Shown: positions 8,595 through 37,352, counted from the stretch's first letter. The stretch: DNA of 64,000 nt from Nocardia caishijiensis NBRC 108228 (GCF_001612825.1 NZ_BDBE01000021.1:1-64000); one strand, 5' to 3'. Numbers and translations: made by a program. The notes: generated by a model from the letters alone, not told the origin.

Positions 8595-9965
8595 ATGGTC
8601 AGCAATCTTGCAGGTGGGCGGCCCCCACGGCAGGCTACGGAGGCGGGCGCGCAGCTCGGTGCTCTGGAAGCCTATGCCGCACAGGCCCATGGTTTTCTCA
8701 GTGCCGGTGGTGAACAGCTGACCCAGCTGGCCGGTCTGCTGCGTCCGCTCGTTCTCGAGTCCTGGTTACGCAGCGTACGCGGTGGGATCGATCCCGCCGA
8801 GATGGTCGACGGTCGCGGTCTGCGCGGTGCCGACCTGGCGCGGTATCGCGATGCCCACCCTATCGCCGCCCTCATGCCGTTGATCGACAAACTGCTGGTC
8901 CAGGACGCGGCGCGGGCGGGGCTCATCGTCGCCGTCGCCGACCAGTTCGGGCGGGTGCTGTGCGTGCACGGTCATCCCGACCAGGTCGCCGCGGCCGCCG
9001 AGATCGGTTTGCGCGAAGGCGACGATCTGAGCGAACGACGCATCGGCACCAATGCCGTCGGGCTCGTCGTGCGCACGGGTCGGGCCACCTGGATCCACGG
9101 GCCCGAACATTTCCTGCATCGGATGCACCAGATCACGGGTGCGGCGGCCCCCGTGCACGAGCCGGACGGCAGGCTGGTCGGGGTTTTGATGATTGCCGGT
9201 GGGATGCGGGTGGCGAAGCCGGAAATCCTCGCCTTGGTCAAGGCCGCGGCCACCGCCGCCGAGATGGATCTGGTGCTGCGTGCCATGCGGGCCGACCGCG
9301 GCGAAACCGCCTCGCCGCGCGGCAGTGGTCCGGTCGCCGAACCCGAACAGGCCAGGCTCGCCCTCGACGTGCTCGGGCTCGGGCAACCGCAATTGAGTAT
9401 GGCGGGGGAGCGGGTGGCACTGTCGCAACGGCATGCCGAGATCCTGCTGTTGCTCACCGAGCACCCCGAGGGCCTCGGTTCGGATCATCTCGCGCTGCTG
9501 CTCGACGACACGGATCTGGACAACGGCACGATCCGCGCCGCCATGTCGCGATTGCGGGCGGTGGTCGGCGCGGCCGTGGTCGCCTCACGCCCCTACCGCT
9601 TGCGGGTGCATGTCGCAACCGATGTGGAGGCGCTGCGGGCGGCGTTGGACTCCGGTGATATCGAATCCGCATTACGGTTGTACGCCGGGCCGGTGTTGCC
9701 GCGTTCCTCGGCGCCGGGCATCTGCGACCTGCGCGACGAGTTGCGGGTGCGATTGCGTACCGCTGTGCTCGCCTCGGCCGACCCGGCCGTGCTGCGCCGG
9801 TGGACGGCGGGTCAGGAGGGCCGTGACGACGCCGCCGCCTGGGCCGCGTACCGGGCGACGGTCGATCGTGATTCACCCCTGTATGCGCAGATCGAGGCCA
9901 AGATTCGGGTGCTCGATCGCCGCCTCGGCGCCGATGCAACGCAGATGCAACGTTTCGGCTCCTAG
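8595..9965 (+). CDS. GAF-domain transcriptional regulator with C-terminal winged helix
   Basis: A 456-aa sensor-regulator. Residues about 45-80 (ESWLRSVRGGIDP) and 100-225, with RRIGTNAVGLVVRTGRATWI and GVLMIAGG, resemble the N-terminal part and GAF domain of AcoR-type actinobacterial regulators. Instead of a sigma-54 ATPase it has a winged-helix-like segment at about 270-335 (LSQRHAEILLLLTEHPEGL) and a helical C-terminus. Related regulators often sit near alcohol/aldehyde dehydrogenase genes. Its position next to the mycofactocin operon, a cofactor for alcohol oxidation, makes control of that pathway a fair inference. The ATG follows AAAGG. Confidence 0.75.
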   Translation: MVSNLAGGRPPRQATEAGAQLGALEAYAAQAHGFLSAGGEQLTQLAGLLRPLVLESWLRSVRGGIDPAEMVDGRGLRGADLARYRDAHPIAALMPLIDKLLVQDAARAGLIVAVADQFGRVLCVHGHPDQVAAAAEIGLREGDDLSERRIGTNAVGLVVRTGRATWIHGPEHFLHRMHQITGAAAPVHEPDGRLVGVLMIAGGMRVAKPEILALVKAAATAAEMDLVLRAMRADRGETASPRGSGPVAEPEQARLALDVLGLGQPQLSMAGERVALSQRHAEILLLLTEHPEGLGSDHLALLLDDTDLDNGTIRAAMSRLRAVVGAAVVASRPYRLRVHVATDVEALRAALDSGDIESALRLYAGPVLPRSSAPGICDLRDELRVRLRTAVLASADPAVLRRWTAGQEGRDDAAAWAAYRATVDRDSPLYAQIEAKIRVLDRRLGADATQMQRFGS

Positions 9966-10061
9966 TCTCCCGTTCTGAAAGTGTGCTAGCTCACATATCT
10001 ACCGACGATGTGTTGGAGCGCACACTCATGGCTCGGTCGCGGGCTCATTCTGAAACCGACT

Positions 10062-10082
10062 GGACGGCCGTCCGATTTTTTT
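10062..10082 (+). terminator. Possible weak terminator after the GAF regulator
   Basis: The palindrome GGACGGCCGTCC (10062-10073) is followed within 2 bp by seven T residues (10076-10082). The stem is short (about 4 bp with a GGCC loop), so termination would be inefficient; the same sequence could instead be a protein-binding palindrome next to the NRPS1 promoter. Confidence 0.3.
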
Positions 10083-10386
10083 ATCGGAATAAGTTCCTTT
10101 TTATTAACTGAACGCCTAGTGTCGGCACTGCATGGACAGGCGCCATGTGATGTAGGCGACATTGGAGGAATGATCAACAGCTAGACCACAAGCGGCCGAC
10201 GAAACCCGTCCGCCGCCGCGGGCGGTCCATCGGGACCGCCGCTCTCGTCCACATGATCTGTCGGGGATCTGCGCGGATGTGGCGTTGCGCCCATCGCGCT
10301 CTTGGCCGGACCTTCGGCTCCACGGGATACCTGAGGTGTCTTTGTGCTGCCCGAAAACGGTTCGGACTGCTGTTTTTTCGCGATAC

Positions 10387-10393
10387 GAGGAGG
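10387..10393 (+). promoter_or_regulatory. Ribosome-binding site that fixes the NRPS1 start
   Basis: GAGGAGG lies 5 bp before the GTG at 10399. The in-frame codon at 10279, which would add 40 residues, has no such site, and the added residues do not look like an NRPS N-terminus. Confidence 0.8.
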
Positions 10394-10398
10394 CTCTG

Positions 10399-29414
<19,016 letters not shown>

Positions 29415-29415
<1 letters not shown>

Positions 29416-31955
29416 TGTCGCACACGAATTCGGTCACGTCCGCCGTCGGGTTCGACACGTTCTCGCGGGAACTGACGAACGAAGACGGGCGTGATCCGGC
29501 GACCCTGCTCGCCGCGTTCATCGACCAGGTCGCCGACGACCCCGATGCCCCGGCCGTGGTGGACGGCGAACACGTCCTCACCTACGCCGAGGTCGCCGAG
29601 CGGGCCGAGGAACTGGCGGCGGTGCTGGTGCGACATCGTGCGGGCCCCGAGACCACGGTGGCGGTGTGCCTGCCGCGCTCCACTGAGCTGGTGGTGGCCG
29701 TGCAGGCCGTGGTCGCCTCGGGGGCCGCGTTCGTGCTGCTCGACCCCGACGCGCCCGCCGACCTGCGAAACCGCACCCTCGCGCTGGCGGCGCCCGTCTT
29801 GCTGCTCGCCGGGGCCGCCACGCCTTCGACGGGTGATCTCGATACCGCCGAACCGGTCGCGGTTGGTGCGGTACAGGGTATTTCCGTGCTGGCCGTCGGA
29901 GGCTCCGGTGCGCTGCCCGTCGAAGAATCCCGTTCGCTACCGGGGCCCGGTGCCGACAACCCCGCCTACCTCGTCGTCGACCCGACCGCATCGACCGCAG
30001 TAGTGGTCGGACACCGTGCGGCACAGGCAAATTCGGTATGGCGGTACCGACTCTGCGGCATCGGGGCAGGTGACTCCGTGCTGTGGCACGCACCCTTGGG
30101 GTCGCAGGCGGCGATCGGTGAACTTCTGCTCGCCCTGCAATCTGGCGCGGCCCTCGTGCTGCCGGTCGGGTCCACCCTCGCCCAGTCCGTCGCCGAAACC
30201 CGCGTGACCACAGCGGCATTCGACGCGGTTCAGCTGGCCGAGTTGACCGACCTACCCGACGCCGAGGAATTGCTCGACTCGCTCCGCGTGGTGCTGGCGC
30301 GCGGCGCGACCCTTCCGGCCAGGACCGCCGCCGCCCTGCGGTCGGTGAGCGGCGCGACACTGTGGCAGGTCTACGGCAAACCCGAAACCGCTGGCGAGGT
30401 CGTCGCACACGAGGTGACCGGTGCCGACCTGGAGGTGGTGCCGCTCGGTTGCGCCGCCGACGACGTCGAACTGCTCGTTCTCGACGAACACCTCGAGCCC
30501 GTCGCCGACGGTGCGGTGGGTGAACTGTACGTCTCCGGTGTGCAGTTGGCGCGTGGCTACCTCGGACGTCAGGCGACCGCCGCCACCTTCCTCGCCAACC
30601 CCATCGGCCCCGTCGACGACCGCATGTTCGCCACCGGCGACCTCGTGCGCCGCAGGCCGCCGGGGGAGGGGTGGACCGCCGAGCTCGAATACGTCGGACG
30701 CGTCGACGAGCGGGCCGACCGGTACGCCGTCGTCCCGACGCGCGGCGGGCTGCCCGGTGAACTGCTGCTCGACGAGTTCGAAGCACAGGCCGCCGCGACG
30801 CCGTTCGACCCGGCCGTCGTGCACGCGGCGGGCGCCGCGTCGATCATCACCTACGGCGATCTCGACCGGCGGACCAATCAGCTCGCCCGCCACCTGACCG
30901 CCCTCGGCATCGGCCCCGAATGCCCGGTGCTCGTGGACATTCCGTGCTCACTGGAGCTGGTCGTCGGCGTGTACGCGGTGCTGAAGGCCGGTGGTGCGGT
31001 GGTGCCGGTGGAGGGCGGGGTGCTGCCGCCGGTCGTCGGGCCAGCGCTCCTCGTCACCGTCGCCGGGCGCGAACACACCGCGGTGTACGACATTCCGCGC
31101 GTCGTCCTCGACGAGGTGGCGCTGTCGGACTATTCCGACGAACCCATCACCCCCGGCGAGCGGCGCACCCCCGTGCTGCCGCAGCATCCGGCCTTCGTGC
31201 TGTATCCGCGCGGCGCCGGGCAGGGCGTCACCGTCAGCCATGCGGCGGCCGTGCACCGGATCACCGCCATGCAGAGCAGGCACGGACTCACCGGCCGCGA
31301 CGTGTATCTGCACCAGGCCACCGAATGGCACGGGTACGTGCTGCCGTTGCGGGTCGGTGCCACCGTCGTCCTCACCGAACCTCCTGATCCGGGCAGGTTG
31401 ACCGACCTCGTCGTCACCTACGGCATCACCGCCGCCGACTTCACCCCGCAGCGGCTCACCGAATTCACCGAGCACCTCACCGGTGTGCCCGACCGCGTGC
31501 CGACCCTGCGCAGCGCGGTCGTGCTCGGCGCACCGCTGCGTGCGGCGCAGATCCGTGACTTCGCCGCCGTCTCCGGCGCGCACCTGCACCACGACTACGG
31601 TCGCGCCGAAGCGACGGTCACCCTCAGCTACCCCGACGAACCGCGCACCGACCTGGGTGAACCCCCGCGGGTCCGCGTTCGTGAGTGGAATCGGCGCGTC
31701 TACGTGCTCGACGCGCAGTTGCGCCCGACCAGCCCCGGCGTCGCCGGTGAGCTGTACCTGTCCGGTGCGCAACTGGCCCGAGGCTACCGCGACGACCCGA
31801 CCGTCACCGCCGACCGCTTCGTCGCCAACCCCTTCGGCATCCCCGGCGAACGCATGTTCCGCACCGGCGAACGCGCCCGCTGGGAGATCGACGGAACCAC
31901 CGCCGCTCTGGTCCGCCTCGGCACTACCAACCCCACCAGGAAGGCCCTCCCATGA
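29415..31955 (+). CDS. Protein of two tandem degenerate adenylation domains
   Basis: An 846-aa protein with two adenylation-like halves (about residues 25-430 and 450-835) and no C, T or TE domain. Homology is plain from [30 protein letters not shown] and FATGDLVRR in the first half, and LARHLTALGIGPE and [17 protein letters not shown] in the second. The catalytic motifs are eroded: the glycine-rich ATP loop (normally TSGSTGxPKG) reads VDPTASTAVVVG and YPRGAGQGVTVSH; the pocket helix FDVSVWE is lost; YGPTE is YGKPE and YGRAE; the A10 lysine segment is absent from both. It starts within the NRPS1 stop (TGATG) and its own stop overlaps the mbtH start. An intact long frame suggests a retained, probably non-catalytic role rather than a pseudogene. 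Confidence 0.88.
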
Positions 31956-32176
31956 CCAACCCGTTCGACGACGACAACGCCCAGTTCTACGTCCTCGTGA
32001 ACTCCGAAGGCGAACACTCCCTCTGGCCGACCTTCGCCGCCGTTCCCGGCGGCTGGACCGTGGCCTTCGGCGCCGCCCCCCGCACCTCCTGCCTGCACTA
32101 CGTCGAGTCCCACTGGCTCGACATGCGCCCCAACTCCCTCATCGCCGCCATGGCCACCGACCCCCGCCCCGAGTAG
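31952..32176 (+). CDS. MbtH-like protein
   Basis: A 74-aa protein with the family pattern: MTNPFDDD start, YVLVNSEGEHSLWP, VPGGWTV, and SLIAAM at the end. MbtH-like proteins bind the large subdomain of A domains and help them fold and activate amino acids. The ATG overlaps the preceding stop (ATGA), placing it in the NRPS1 operon. The usual C-terminal DLRPRSL appears as DMRPNSL. Confidence 0.95.
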   Translation: MTNPFDDDNAQFYVLVNSEGEHSLWPTFAAVPGGWTVAFGAAPRTSCLHYVESHWLDMRPNSLIAAMATDPRPE

Positions 32177-32246
32177 GGGTTCTCGCGTCCCGGTGTCCGC
32201 CCATGAGTCCGGCTTGCTGGTCGGGCGAGTTCGCTAGGCTTGCCGC

Positions 32247-32864
32247 ATGTCGATCCCGTGGCGCGGCCGATTTCAGGACTCCCCGATCACCTGGGAGCAG
32301 TTCCTCGACATCGATGAAGAAACACGTCGTGGGTTGGAAATAGTCGACGGATATGTAGTTCCCCGTGAGCAGCGTGATGCACGGCACCAGAAGGTTGCCA
32401 GTCGATTGTCGAACGCCATCGAGGAATCGGCAGTCGAGGAGATGCGAAGCAACGGCGACACATGCATTGAAACCAATACCGAGACCAGCGTGTTGCTGTG
32501 GGAGATGCCACCGACCGCGCGCATCCCCGACGTGGTCGTCAACCGCTGTCTCGACGACTTCGACCAGCTCACCGCCGACCGCGTGCTCATCGTGGTCGAG
32601 GTGGTGTCTCCGGGGTCCGGACGCCGCGACCGCATCCACAAGATGGCCGACTACGCGGACGCGGGCATCCCGCACTACTGGATCGTCGAATTCGACAAGG
32701 TCGGCGCGGTGAGCATCGAGCGCTACGCCCTGGAAATCCGCAAACGCGCATACACCCACGTGGAAACCACCCACCGCGACGGACACGGTCTCGCGGTCGA
32801 CATCACCGCCCCCTTCCGAATCCTCATCGACTGGTCCCAACTCACCGTCGCTCCACGCCTGTGA
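32247..32864 (+). CDS. Uma2 family (DUF820) putative endonuclease
   Basis: A 205-aa protein of the PD-(D/E)XK nuclease superfamily. Putative active-site residues are E31, D95 (IPDVVV), E118 (IVVEVVSPGS) and K132, followed by the typical YADAGIPHYWIVE. Uma2 proteins are frequent, often multicopy, in actinobacteria and their biological role is poorly known. It begins 70 bp after mbtH on the same strand and converges with the double-TetR gene, leaving 6 bp between them. No partner methylase or toxin-antitoxin mate is nearby. Confidence 0.85.
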   Translation: MSIPWRGRFQDSPITWEQFLDIDEETRRGLEIVDGYVVPREQRDARHQKVASRLSNAIEESAVEEMRSNGDTCIETNTETSVLLWEMPPTARIPDVVVNRCLDDFDQLTADRVLIVVEVVSPGSGRRDRIHKMADYADAGIPHYWIVEFDKVGAVSIERYALEIRKRAYTHVETTHRDGHGLAVDITAPFRILIDWSQLTVAPRL

Positions 32865-32870
32865 ACGGAC

Positions 32871-34082
32871 TCAGCCGAGGAGGACCCGGCGCATGAGGTA
32901 GGTGACCCGGGCGCGCCCGGCCAGGGGGGTGTTGCCGAAGGCTTGGCCGAGGTCGATGACCATGGCGAAAGCCGCGTGGACGAGGAAGCGAGCCTCGGCG
33001 GGGGTGAGGGCCGGGCGGACCTCGCGGACCAGGCGGGCCCATTCCTGGACGCTGAGGCGCTGGATATTGCGCAGGACGGCGCGTTCCTCGGCGGGGACGT
33101 GGCCGAATTCGGCGTAGTAGACCACCGCGAGGGCGCGTTCGTCGAAGGTGTCGGCGACGAACTGGTCGATCAGCACATCGAGGGCGGCGGCACTGTGTGG
33201 GGTGCTCGCGACGGCGGGACCGATGGCGCCGGACACCCGGTCGGCGGCGCGGCGGAACGCGGCGGCGAGGATGTCGCTCTTCCCACGGTAGAAGCGGTAG
33301 ACCGCCGACGCGGCGGAAAGCCCTGCGGCGGAGGCGATGTCTTCCACACTCACATTCGGGTAGCCGCGTTCGTGGAACAGCTCGACCGCTTTGCGCAGCA
33401 GCAGTTCGTGTTTGAACGCGGCGGGAATCTGTGCCCGCACCGACTGTTCGGAAACCGTTGCGGCAGGCGGAAGTTCACACTCGTGCAACGACATGCACGC
33501 CGAGCCGAGCAGCTTGTGCACCGCCCGCGCGGGGAGGGCGGCGTGGTGGTCGGCGAGGCTGGTGACCACGCCGAACATGGCCGTGGACACCAGCCGTAGC
33601 TCCTCGGCACTGAGTTCCGGACGCAGGACGGCGAGTTCACGGTCGAACCCGGCGAGGACGGAACTCTGCTGCCGATCCAGAACCGCCCGGTCGGCGGGCT
33701 CGAGATAGCGCCCCTCCCAGCGCACCAACGTGACGGTCGCCCGGTTCTCGAGGGTGGCGCCGATGAGCCCGGCGAGCCTGTGCCGCAACCGTTCCGGTGC
33801 CGACCTGACCTCGGCGGGTACCTCCACGGCCGTGGTGAACGCCTGGCCGACCCGCAGCAGTTCCTCCCGGAACAACGCGTACTTGCTCGGGTAGTGCCGG
33901 TACAGCGCGGCCGAGCTGATGCCGAGCGCGGCCGCGATGTCTTCCATGCTCACCCCGTGATACCCGGCGGCCCCGAACGCCGCCGCCGAGGTGGCCGCGA
34001 TCTGCGCGCGCCGATTCTTCGGCCTGCGCCGCACACCATCGACTACCGACCCACGTGCCCCACGAGACTCGCCGCCATTCAT
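32871..34082 (-). CDS. Tandem TetR-TetR regulator
   Basis: A 403-aa protein with two complete TetR units. HTH1 (about residues 24-72) has FGAAGYHGVSMEDIAAALG and SAALYRHYPSKYALF. HTH2 (about 222-272) has FHERGYPNVSVEDIASAAG and SAVYRFYRGKSDIL. A helical ligand-domain-like segment follows each. A single polypeptide could act like a TetR dimer with two different half-site specificities. It is the last gene of the leucine/acetoacetate operon, 12 bp after aacS, so it probably controls that operon or a linked one. The ATG at 34082 is the clear start. Confidence 0.88.
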   Translation of the reverse strand: MNGGESRGARGSVVDGVRRRPKNRRAQIAATSAAAFGAAGYHGVSMEDIAAALGISSAALYRHYPSKYALFREELLRVGQAFTTAVEVPAEVRSAPERLRHRLAGLIGATLENRATVTLVRWEGRYLEPADRAVLDRQQSSVLAGFDRELAVLRPELSAEELRLVSTAMFGVVTSLADHHAALPARAVHKLLGSACMSLHECELPPAATVSEQSVRAQIPAAFKHELLLRKAVELFHERGYPNVSVEDIASAAGLSAASAVYRFYRGKSDILAAAFRRAADRVSGAIGPAVASTPHSAAALDVLIDQFVADTFDERALAVVYYAEFGHVPAEERAVLRNIQRLSVQEWARLVREVRPALTPAEARFLVHAAFAMVIDLGQAFGNTPLAGRARVTYLMRRVLLG

Positions 34083-34094
34083 ACCCGAAGTGTA

Positions 34095-36038
34095 TTAAAC
34101 CGTGTCGGAGGGGGTGATCCGGGCATACCAGTCGAGCAACGCCGGGTCGTCGACGGCGCTCCGCTCCACCACGCGAGCCGGGTCGGCGCCCTGGAAGAGC
34201 TTCTTGATGGGCACCTCGAGCTTCTTGCCGGTGCGGGTGTGCGGAACCCCGGGGGCCTCGCGGATCTCGTCGGGGACGTGCCTGGGTGAGACCTCGCTCC
34301 GGATGGCGGCATTGATCCGGGCTTTCAGCTCGTCGGTGAGCTCGGCACCGGGTGCGAGCACGACGAACAGCGGCATCCAGTAACCGCCGTCGGGCTGTTC
34401 GGCCCCGATCACCAAGGCCTCGGCGACTTCCGGGAACTGCTCGACCACCTGGTAGATGTCGGCGCTGCCCATCCGGATACCGTGCCGATTGAGGGTGGAG
34501 TCGGAGCGTCCGTGTACCACCACGCTGCCGTGTTCGGTGAGCGTGATCCAGTCGCCGTGGCGCCACACGCCGGGATAGGTGTCGAAATAGGCGTCGCGGT
34601 AACGCTTTCCGTCCTCGTCACGCCAGAAATGAACCGGCATCGACGGCATCGGCTCGGTCACCACGAGCTCACCGACCTCGCCGCGCACCGGCTCGCCCTG
34701 TTCGTCGAACGCGTCGAGAGCAACCCCGAGGTACGGTGCCGACAGCTCACCCGGCCACACCGGGACGGTCGGCGTGCCACCGGCGAAGGCCGATACCACG
34801 TCCGTGCCACCGCTGATCGAACTCACCTGCACACGCGGGCCGACGTTCTCGCTCAGCCACAGCGCGCTCGTCTCCGGCAGCGCCGAACCGGTGATGCCGA
34901 CGGTGCGCAGGGCGGCCAGGTCGTGATCGGTGCGCGGCACCGCACCGGCCTTGATGCAGCCGAGCACATACCCTGGGCTGGTGCCGAATACGGTGGCACC
35001 GACCTGGGCGGCGATGCGCCACAACGCATCCGGACCGCCCGCTGTGGGGCTGCCGTCGTACGTGACGATGGTCGCGCCTGCCAACAACCCGGCGACCTGG
35101 AAGTTCCACATCATCCAGCTCGGGCTGGTGTACCAGAAGAAGACATCATCGGTGCCGATATCGGACTGCAGCGCAACGGCTTTGAGGTGCTCGAGCAGCA
35201 CGCCACCGTGGCCGTGGACGATGCCCTTGGGCAGTCCCGTCGTGCCGGAGGAGAACACGATCCACAGCGGATGATCGAAATCGACCGGGGTGGTTTCGAT
35301 GATGCCGAAATTCTCGTCGGTGACTGTGTCGGCCCAGGCCAGTGCGTCCGGCACCGAGAGACCGAGCTGAGGCACGACGACGGTCGCGCGCAGACCGGGC
35401 AGCCCTTCTCGCAGCGCGGCGATATCGGCTCGCTTGTCGTGGTCCTTGCCGCCGAAACGGTAGCCGTCGGCGGTGACGAGCACCGTCGGGTCGAGTTGTC
35501 CGAGCCGGTCGAGCGCGGCCTTGGCGGAGTAGTCCTGTCCACAGGCGCTCCACACCGCGCCGATGCTCGCGGTCGCGAGGAAGGCGACGACCGCCTCCGG
35601 GATGTTGGGCAGATAACCAACCACCCGGTCACCCGCCTCGACCCCCTGTTCGCGCAGGGTGCGGGCGAAAACGGTGACCTGCTCGATGAGGTCCGACCAC
35701 AGGATCTCGCGCGGTTCGGCGTCCTCGTGCAGCGCGATGATCGCGGGCCTGCCGAACTGGGCCATCCGGACGATCTGGTCGACGTAGTTCAACCGGGTGC
35801 CCGGAAACCACTGCGCACCAGGCATTTCCCGGGTGCCGAGGACCTCGCCCGCCGTCTCACCGAGTTCGAAGTAGTCCCACAGCGCCTGCCAGAAACCCTC
35901 GAGGTCGTCGACCGACCACTGCCACAGGGCCCGGTAGTCCGGATAGGCGAGGCCGGTGCGGGCGGTGACGAACGCGGCGAAATCGGTGATCCGGGCAGCC
36001 GCGATGTCGTCGTCGGTCGGTACCCATTGTGGTTGCAC
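34095..36038 (-). CDS. Acetoacetyl-CoA synthetase
   Basis: A 647-aa acyl-adenylate enzyme that converts acetoacetate, ATP and CoA to acetoacetyl-CoA. It has the ATP loop FSSGTTGLPKGIVHGHGG, the family-typical YTSPSWMMWNFQVAG, GGTDVVSAF, and a C-terminal GKKLEVPIKKLFQG with the catalytic lysine. I took GTG 36038 as the start because GAGGAGG lies 9 bp upstream and the protein then has the usual family length; the frame runs open to 36146. It follows the CitE-like lyase after 19 bp. In this operon it would recover acetoacetate produced when HMG-CoA is cleaved. Confidence 0.92.
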   Translation of the reverse strand: MQPQWVPTDDDIAAARITDFAAFVTARTGLAYPDYRALWQWSVDDLEGFWQALWDYFELGETAGEVLGTREMPGAQWFPGTRLNYVDQIVRMAQFGRPAIIALHEDAEPREILWSDLIEQVTVFARTLREQGVEAGDRVVGYLPNIPEAVVAFLATASIGAVWSACGQDYSAKAALDRLGQLDPTVLVTADGYRFGGKDHDKRADIAALREGLPGLRATVVVPQLGLSVPDALAWADTVTDENFGIIETTPVDFDHPLWIVFSSGTTGLPKGIVHGHGGVLLEHLKAVALQSDIGTDDVFFWYTSPSWMMWNFQVAGLLAGATIVTYDGSPTAGGPDALWRIAAQVGATVFGTSPGYVLGCIKAGAVPRTDHDLAALRTVGITGSALPETSALWLSENVGPRVQVSSISGGTDVVSAFAGGTPTVPVWPGELSAPYLGVALDAFDEQGEPVRGEVGELVVTEPMPSMPVHFWRDEDGKRYRDAYFDTYPGVWRHGDWITLTEHGSVVVHGRSDSTLNRHGIRMGSADIYQVVEQFPEVAEALVIGAEQPDGGYWMPLFVVLAPGAELTDELKARINAAIRSEVSPRHVPDEIREAPGVPHTRTGKKLEVPIKKLFQGADPARVVERSAVDDPALLDWYARITPSDTV

Positions 36039-36057
36039 TGGCGTGGTCCTCCTCGGT

Positions 36058-36873
36058 TCAGGACAGGTCGGCGCGGCGCACGATCTGCTCGGCATGACGC
36101 AATACCGGTGCGTCCACCATGCGCCCTTCGAAGGCGAATACGCCACGGTGGTTCGGGACTTCCGCGAGAACTCTCCGCGCCCAGTCGGTTTCGGCCTCGG
36201 AAGGCGCGTACCCGGCGCGGATCACCGGAACCTGACTCGGGTGGATGGCGACTTTGCCGTCGAAGCCGACCGCGACCGCGTCGAGCGTTTCCGCCGCCAG
36301 ACCGTCCAGGTCCTTGATGTTCAGATACACCGAATCCAGCGCGAACCGGCCGAACGCCTTGGCGGCGAGCAGGCTGGTGGAACGCACGTGCCGGGCGATG
36401 TCGCGGTAGCTGCCGTCGGCGTGCCTGCTGGCATTGCCGCCGAGCCCGGCGATCAGGTCCTCCGCGCCCCACATCACGCCGATGGCATTGTCCACCTGCA
36501 CCGATTCGGTGACCCGCACCGCCCCGAGCGGTGATTCGACCAGCACGATCACCTCGCATTCGGCGAGGTTTCTGACCTGTTCGGCGGATTCGCACTTGGG
36601 CAGCATCACGCGCCGGTACTCGGTCCTCGCCAGGACGGCGAGGTCCTCGGCATGGTCGTCGGTGCCCGCCGCGTTCACCCGGATCACGGTGTGCTGTGGG
36701 TCGAGCGGGGTGTCGAGCAGCGCCTGCCTGGCCGCGGCCTTGTCGGCGGGGGCCACGCCGTCCTCGAGGTCGAGAATCACCACATCGGCGGCCGCGGCGG
36801 CCTTGGCGAAGCGTTCGGGGCGGTCGGCGGGGCAGAAGAGCCAGGCCGGACCCGCCGGTTGCCAGATCCTCAT
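36058..36873 (-). CDS. CitE-like CoA ester lyase (HpcH/HpaI family)
   Basis: A 271-aa beta-barrel lyase with VVILDLEDGVAPADK (metal/substrate motif), VNAAGTDDH, VLVESPLGAV with the metal-binding glutamate, and GFDGKVAIHPSQVPV. It corresponds by position and sequence type to M. tuberculosis Rv2498c, reported to be a beta-hydroxyacyl-CoA lyase that can cleave (S)-HMG-CoA. Cleavage would give acetyl-CoA and acetoacetate, completing leucine breakdown. Its ATG overlaps the MaoC stop by 4 bp. A stand-alone citrate lyase beta role is less likely since no CitD/CitF partner is present. Confidence 0.88.
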   Translation of the reverse strand: MRIWQPAGPAWLFCPADRPERFAKAAAAADVVILDLEDGVAPADKAAARQALLDTPLDPQHTVIRVNAAGTDDHAEDLAVLARTEYRRVMLPKCESAEQVRNLAECEVIVLVESPLGAVRVTESVQVDNAIGVMWGAEDLIAGLGGNASRHADGSYRDIARHVRSTSLLAAKAFGRFALDSVYLNIKDLDGLAAETLDAVAVGFDGKVAIHPSQVPVIRAGYAPSEAETDWARRVLAEVPNHRGVFAFEGRMVDAPVLRHAEQIVRRADLS

Positions 36874-37352
36874 GCGGTCGGCGCCTTGCGGACCAGGGTC
36901 TGCCGGACAGCGGTGGCGACCACCACACCGTGCTGATTGCGCGCGGTGTGCGCCAAGCTGACGATTCCCTCACCGGGGCGGCTCTTGGACTCGCGCTTGT
37001 CGGTGACCAGGGTTTCGGCGTACATGGTGTCGCCGTGGAACAGCGGGGCGGGCACGGTCATCTCCGAGAAGCCGAGGTTGGCGACCAGGGTGCCCTGGGT
37101 GAGCTGGGCGACCGAGAGCCCGACCAGGGTCGAGAGCGTGAACATCGAGTTCACCAGCCGCTGATTGAACGGCGGCTGCGCGTCGGCGAACGAGGCGTCC
37201 AGATGCAGGGCCTGGGTGTTCATCGTCAGCGTGGTGAACAGGACGTTGTCGGCCTCGGTGATGGTGCGGCCGGGGCGGTGCTCGTACACCGTCCCGATCT
37301 CGAACTCCTCGAACCACAGGCCGCGCTGGACGACGCGCCTGGTCTCGCTCAC
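36870..37352 (-). CDS. MaoC-like enoyl-CoA hydratase
   Basis: A 160-aa single hot-dog-fold protein. The hydratase-2 style motif appears as ITEADNVLFTTLTMNTQALHLD, and the middle helix-strand has NSMFTLSTLVGLSV. It is the homologue of the MaoC-like gene in the M. tuberculosis accD1-citE block. It probably hydrates 3-methylglutaconyl-CoA to HMG-CoA, which is the missing step between the carboxylase and the lyase. It overlaps both neighbours by 4 bp, so its translation is coupled to them. Confidence 0.88.
   Translation of the reverse strand: MSETRRVVQRGLWFEEFEIGTVYEHRPGRTITEADNVLFTTLTMNTQALHLDASFADAQPPFNQRLVNSMFTLSTLVGLSVAQLTQGTLVANLGFSEMTVPAPLFHGDTMYAETLVTDKRESKSRPGEGIVSLAHTARNQHGVVVATAVRQTLVRKAPTA

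Larger units (their letters stand above)
9966..10398. other. 433-bp intergenic region and leader before NRPS1
   Basis: No supported gene. It holds a conspicuous AT-rich island at about 10073-10110 in otherwise very GC-rich DNA, the best place for the NRPS1 promoter (TATTAA at 10102-10107 is a possible -10), and a leader of nearly 300 nt. Near the gene a 5-bp hairpin (10351-10365) is followed by six T residues (10373-10378), which could be a weak attenuator. Confidence 0.5.

Noticed and set aside
9982..9995. TGTG-CTAGCT-CACA, CRP-like site
   Set aside because: The spacing is two bases short of the CRP consensus and the arms are only 4 bp, so chance is a sufficient explanation.
10170..10184. 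Five-codon leader peptide (ATG ATC AAC AGC TAG) after GGAGG
   Set aside because: The GGAGG is only one base from the ATG, too close for initiation, and the peptide has no amino-acid bias that would suggest attenuation.
10279..10398. Extended NRPS1 start 40 codons upstream
   Set aside because: The upstream codons lack a ribosome-binding site and NRPS-like sequence, whereas GAGGAGG precedes GTG 10399 at the right distance.
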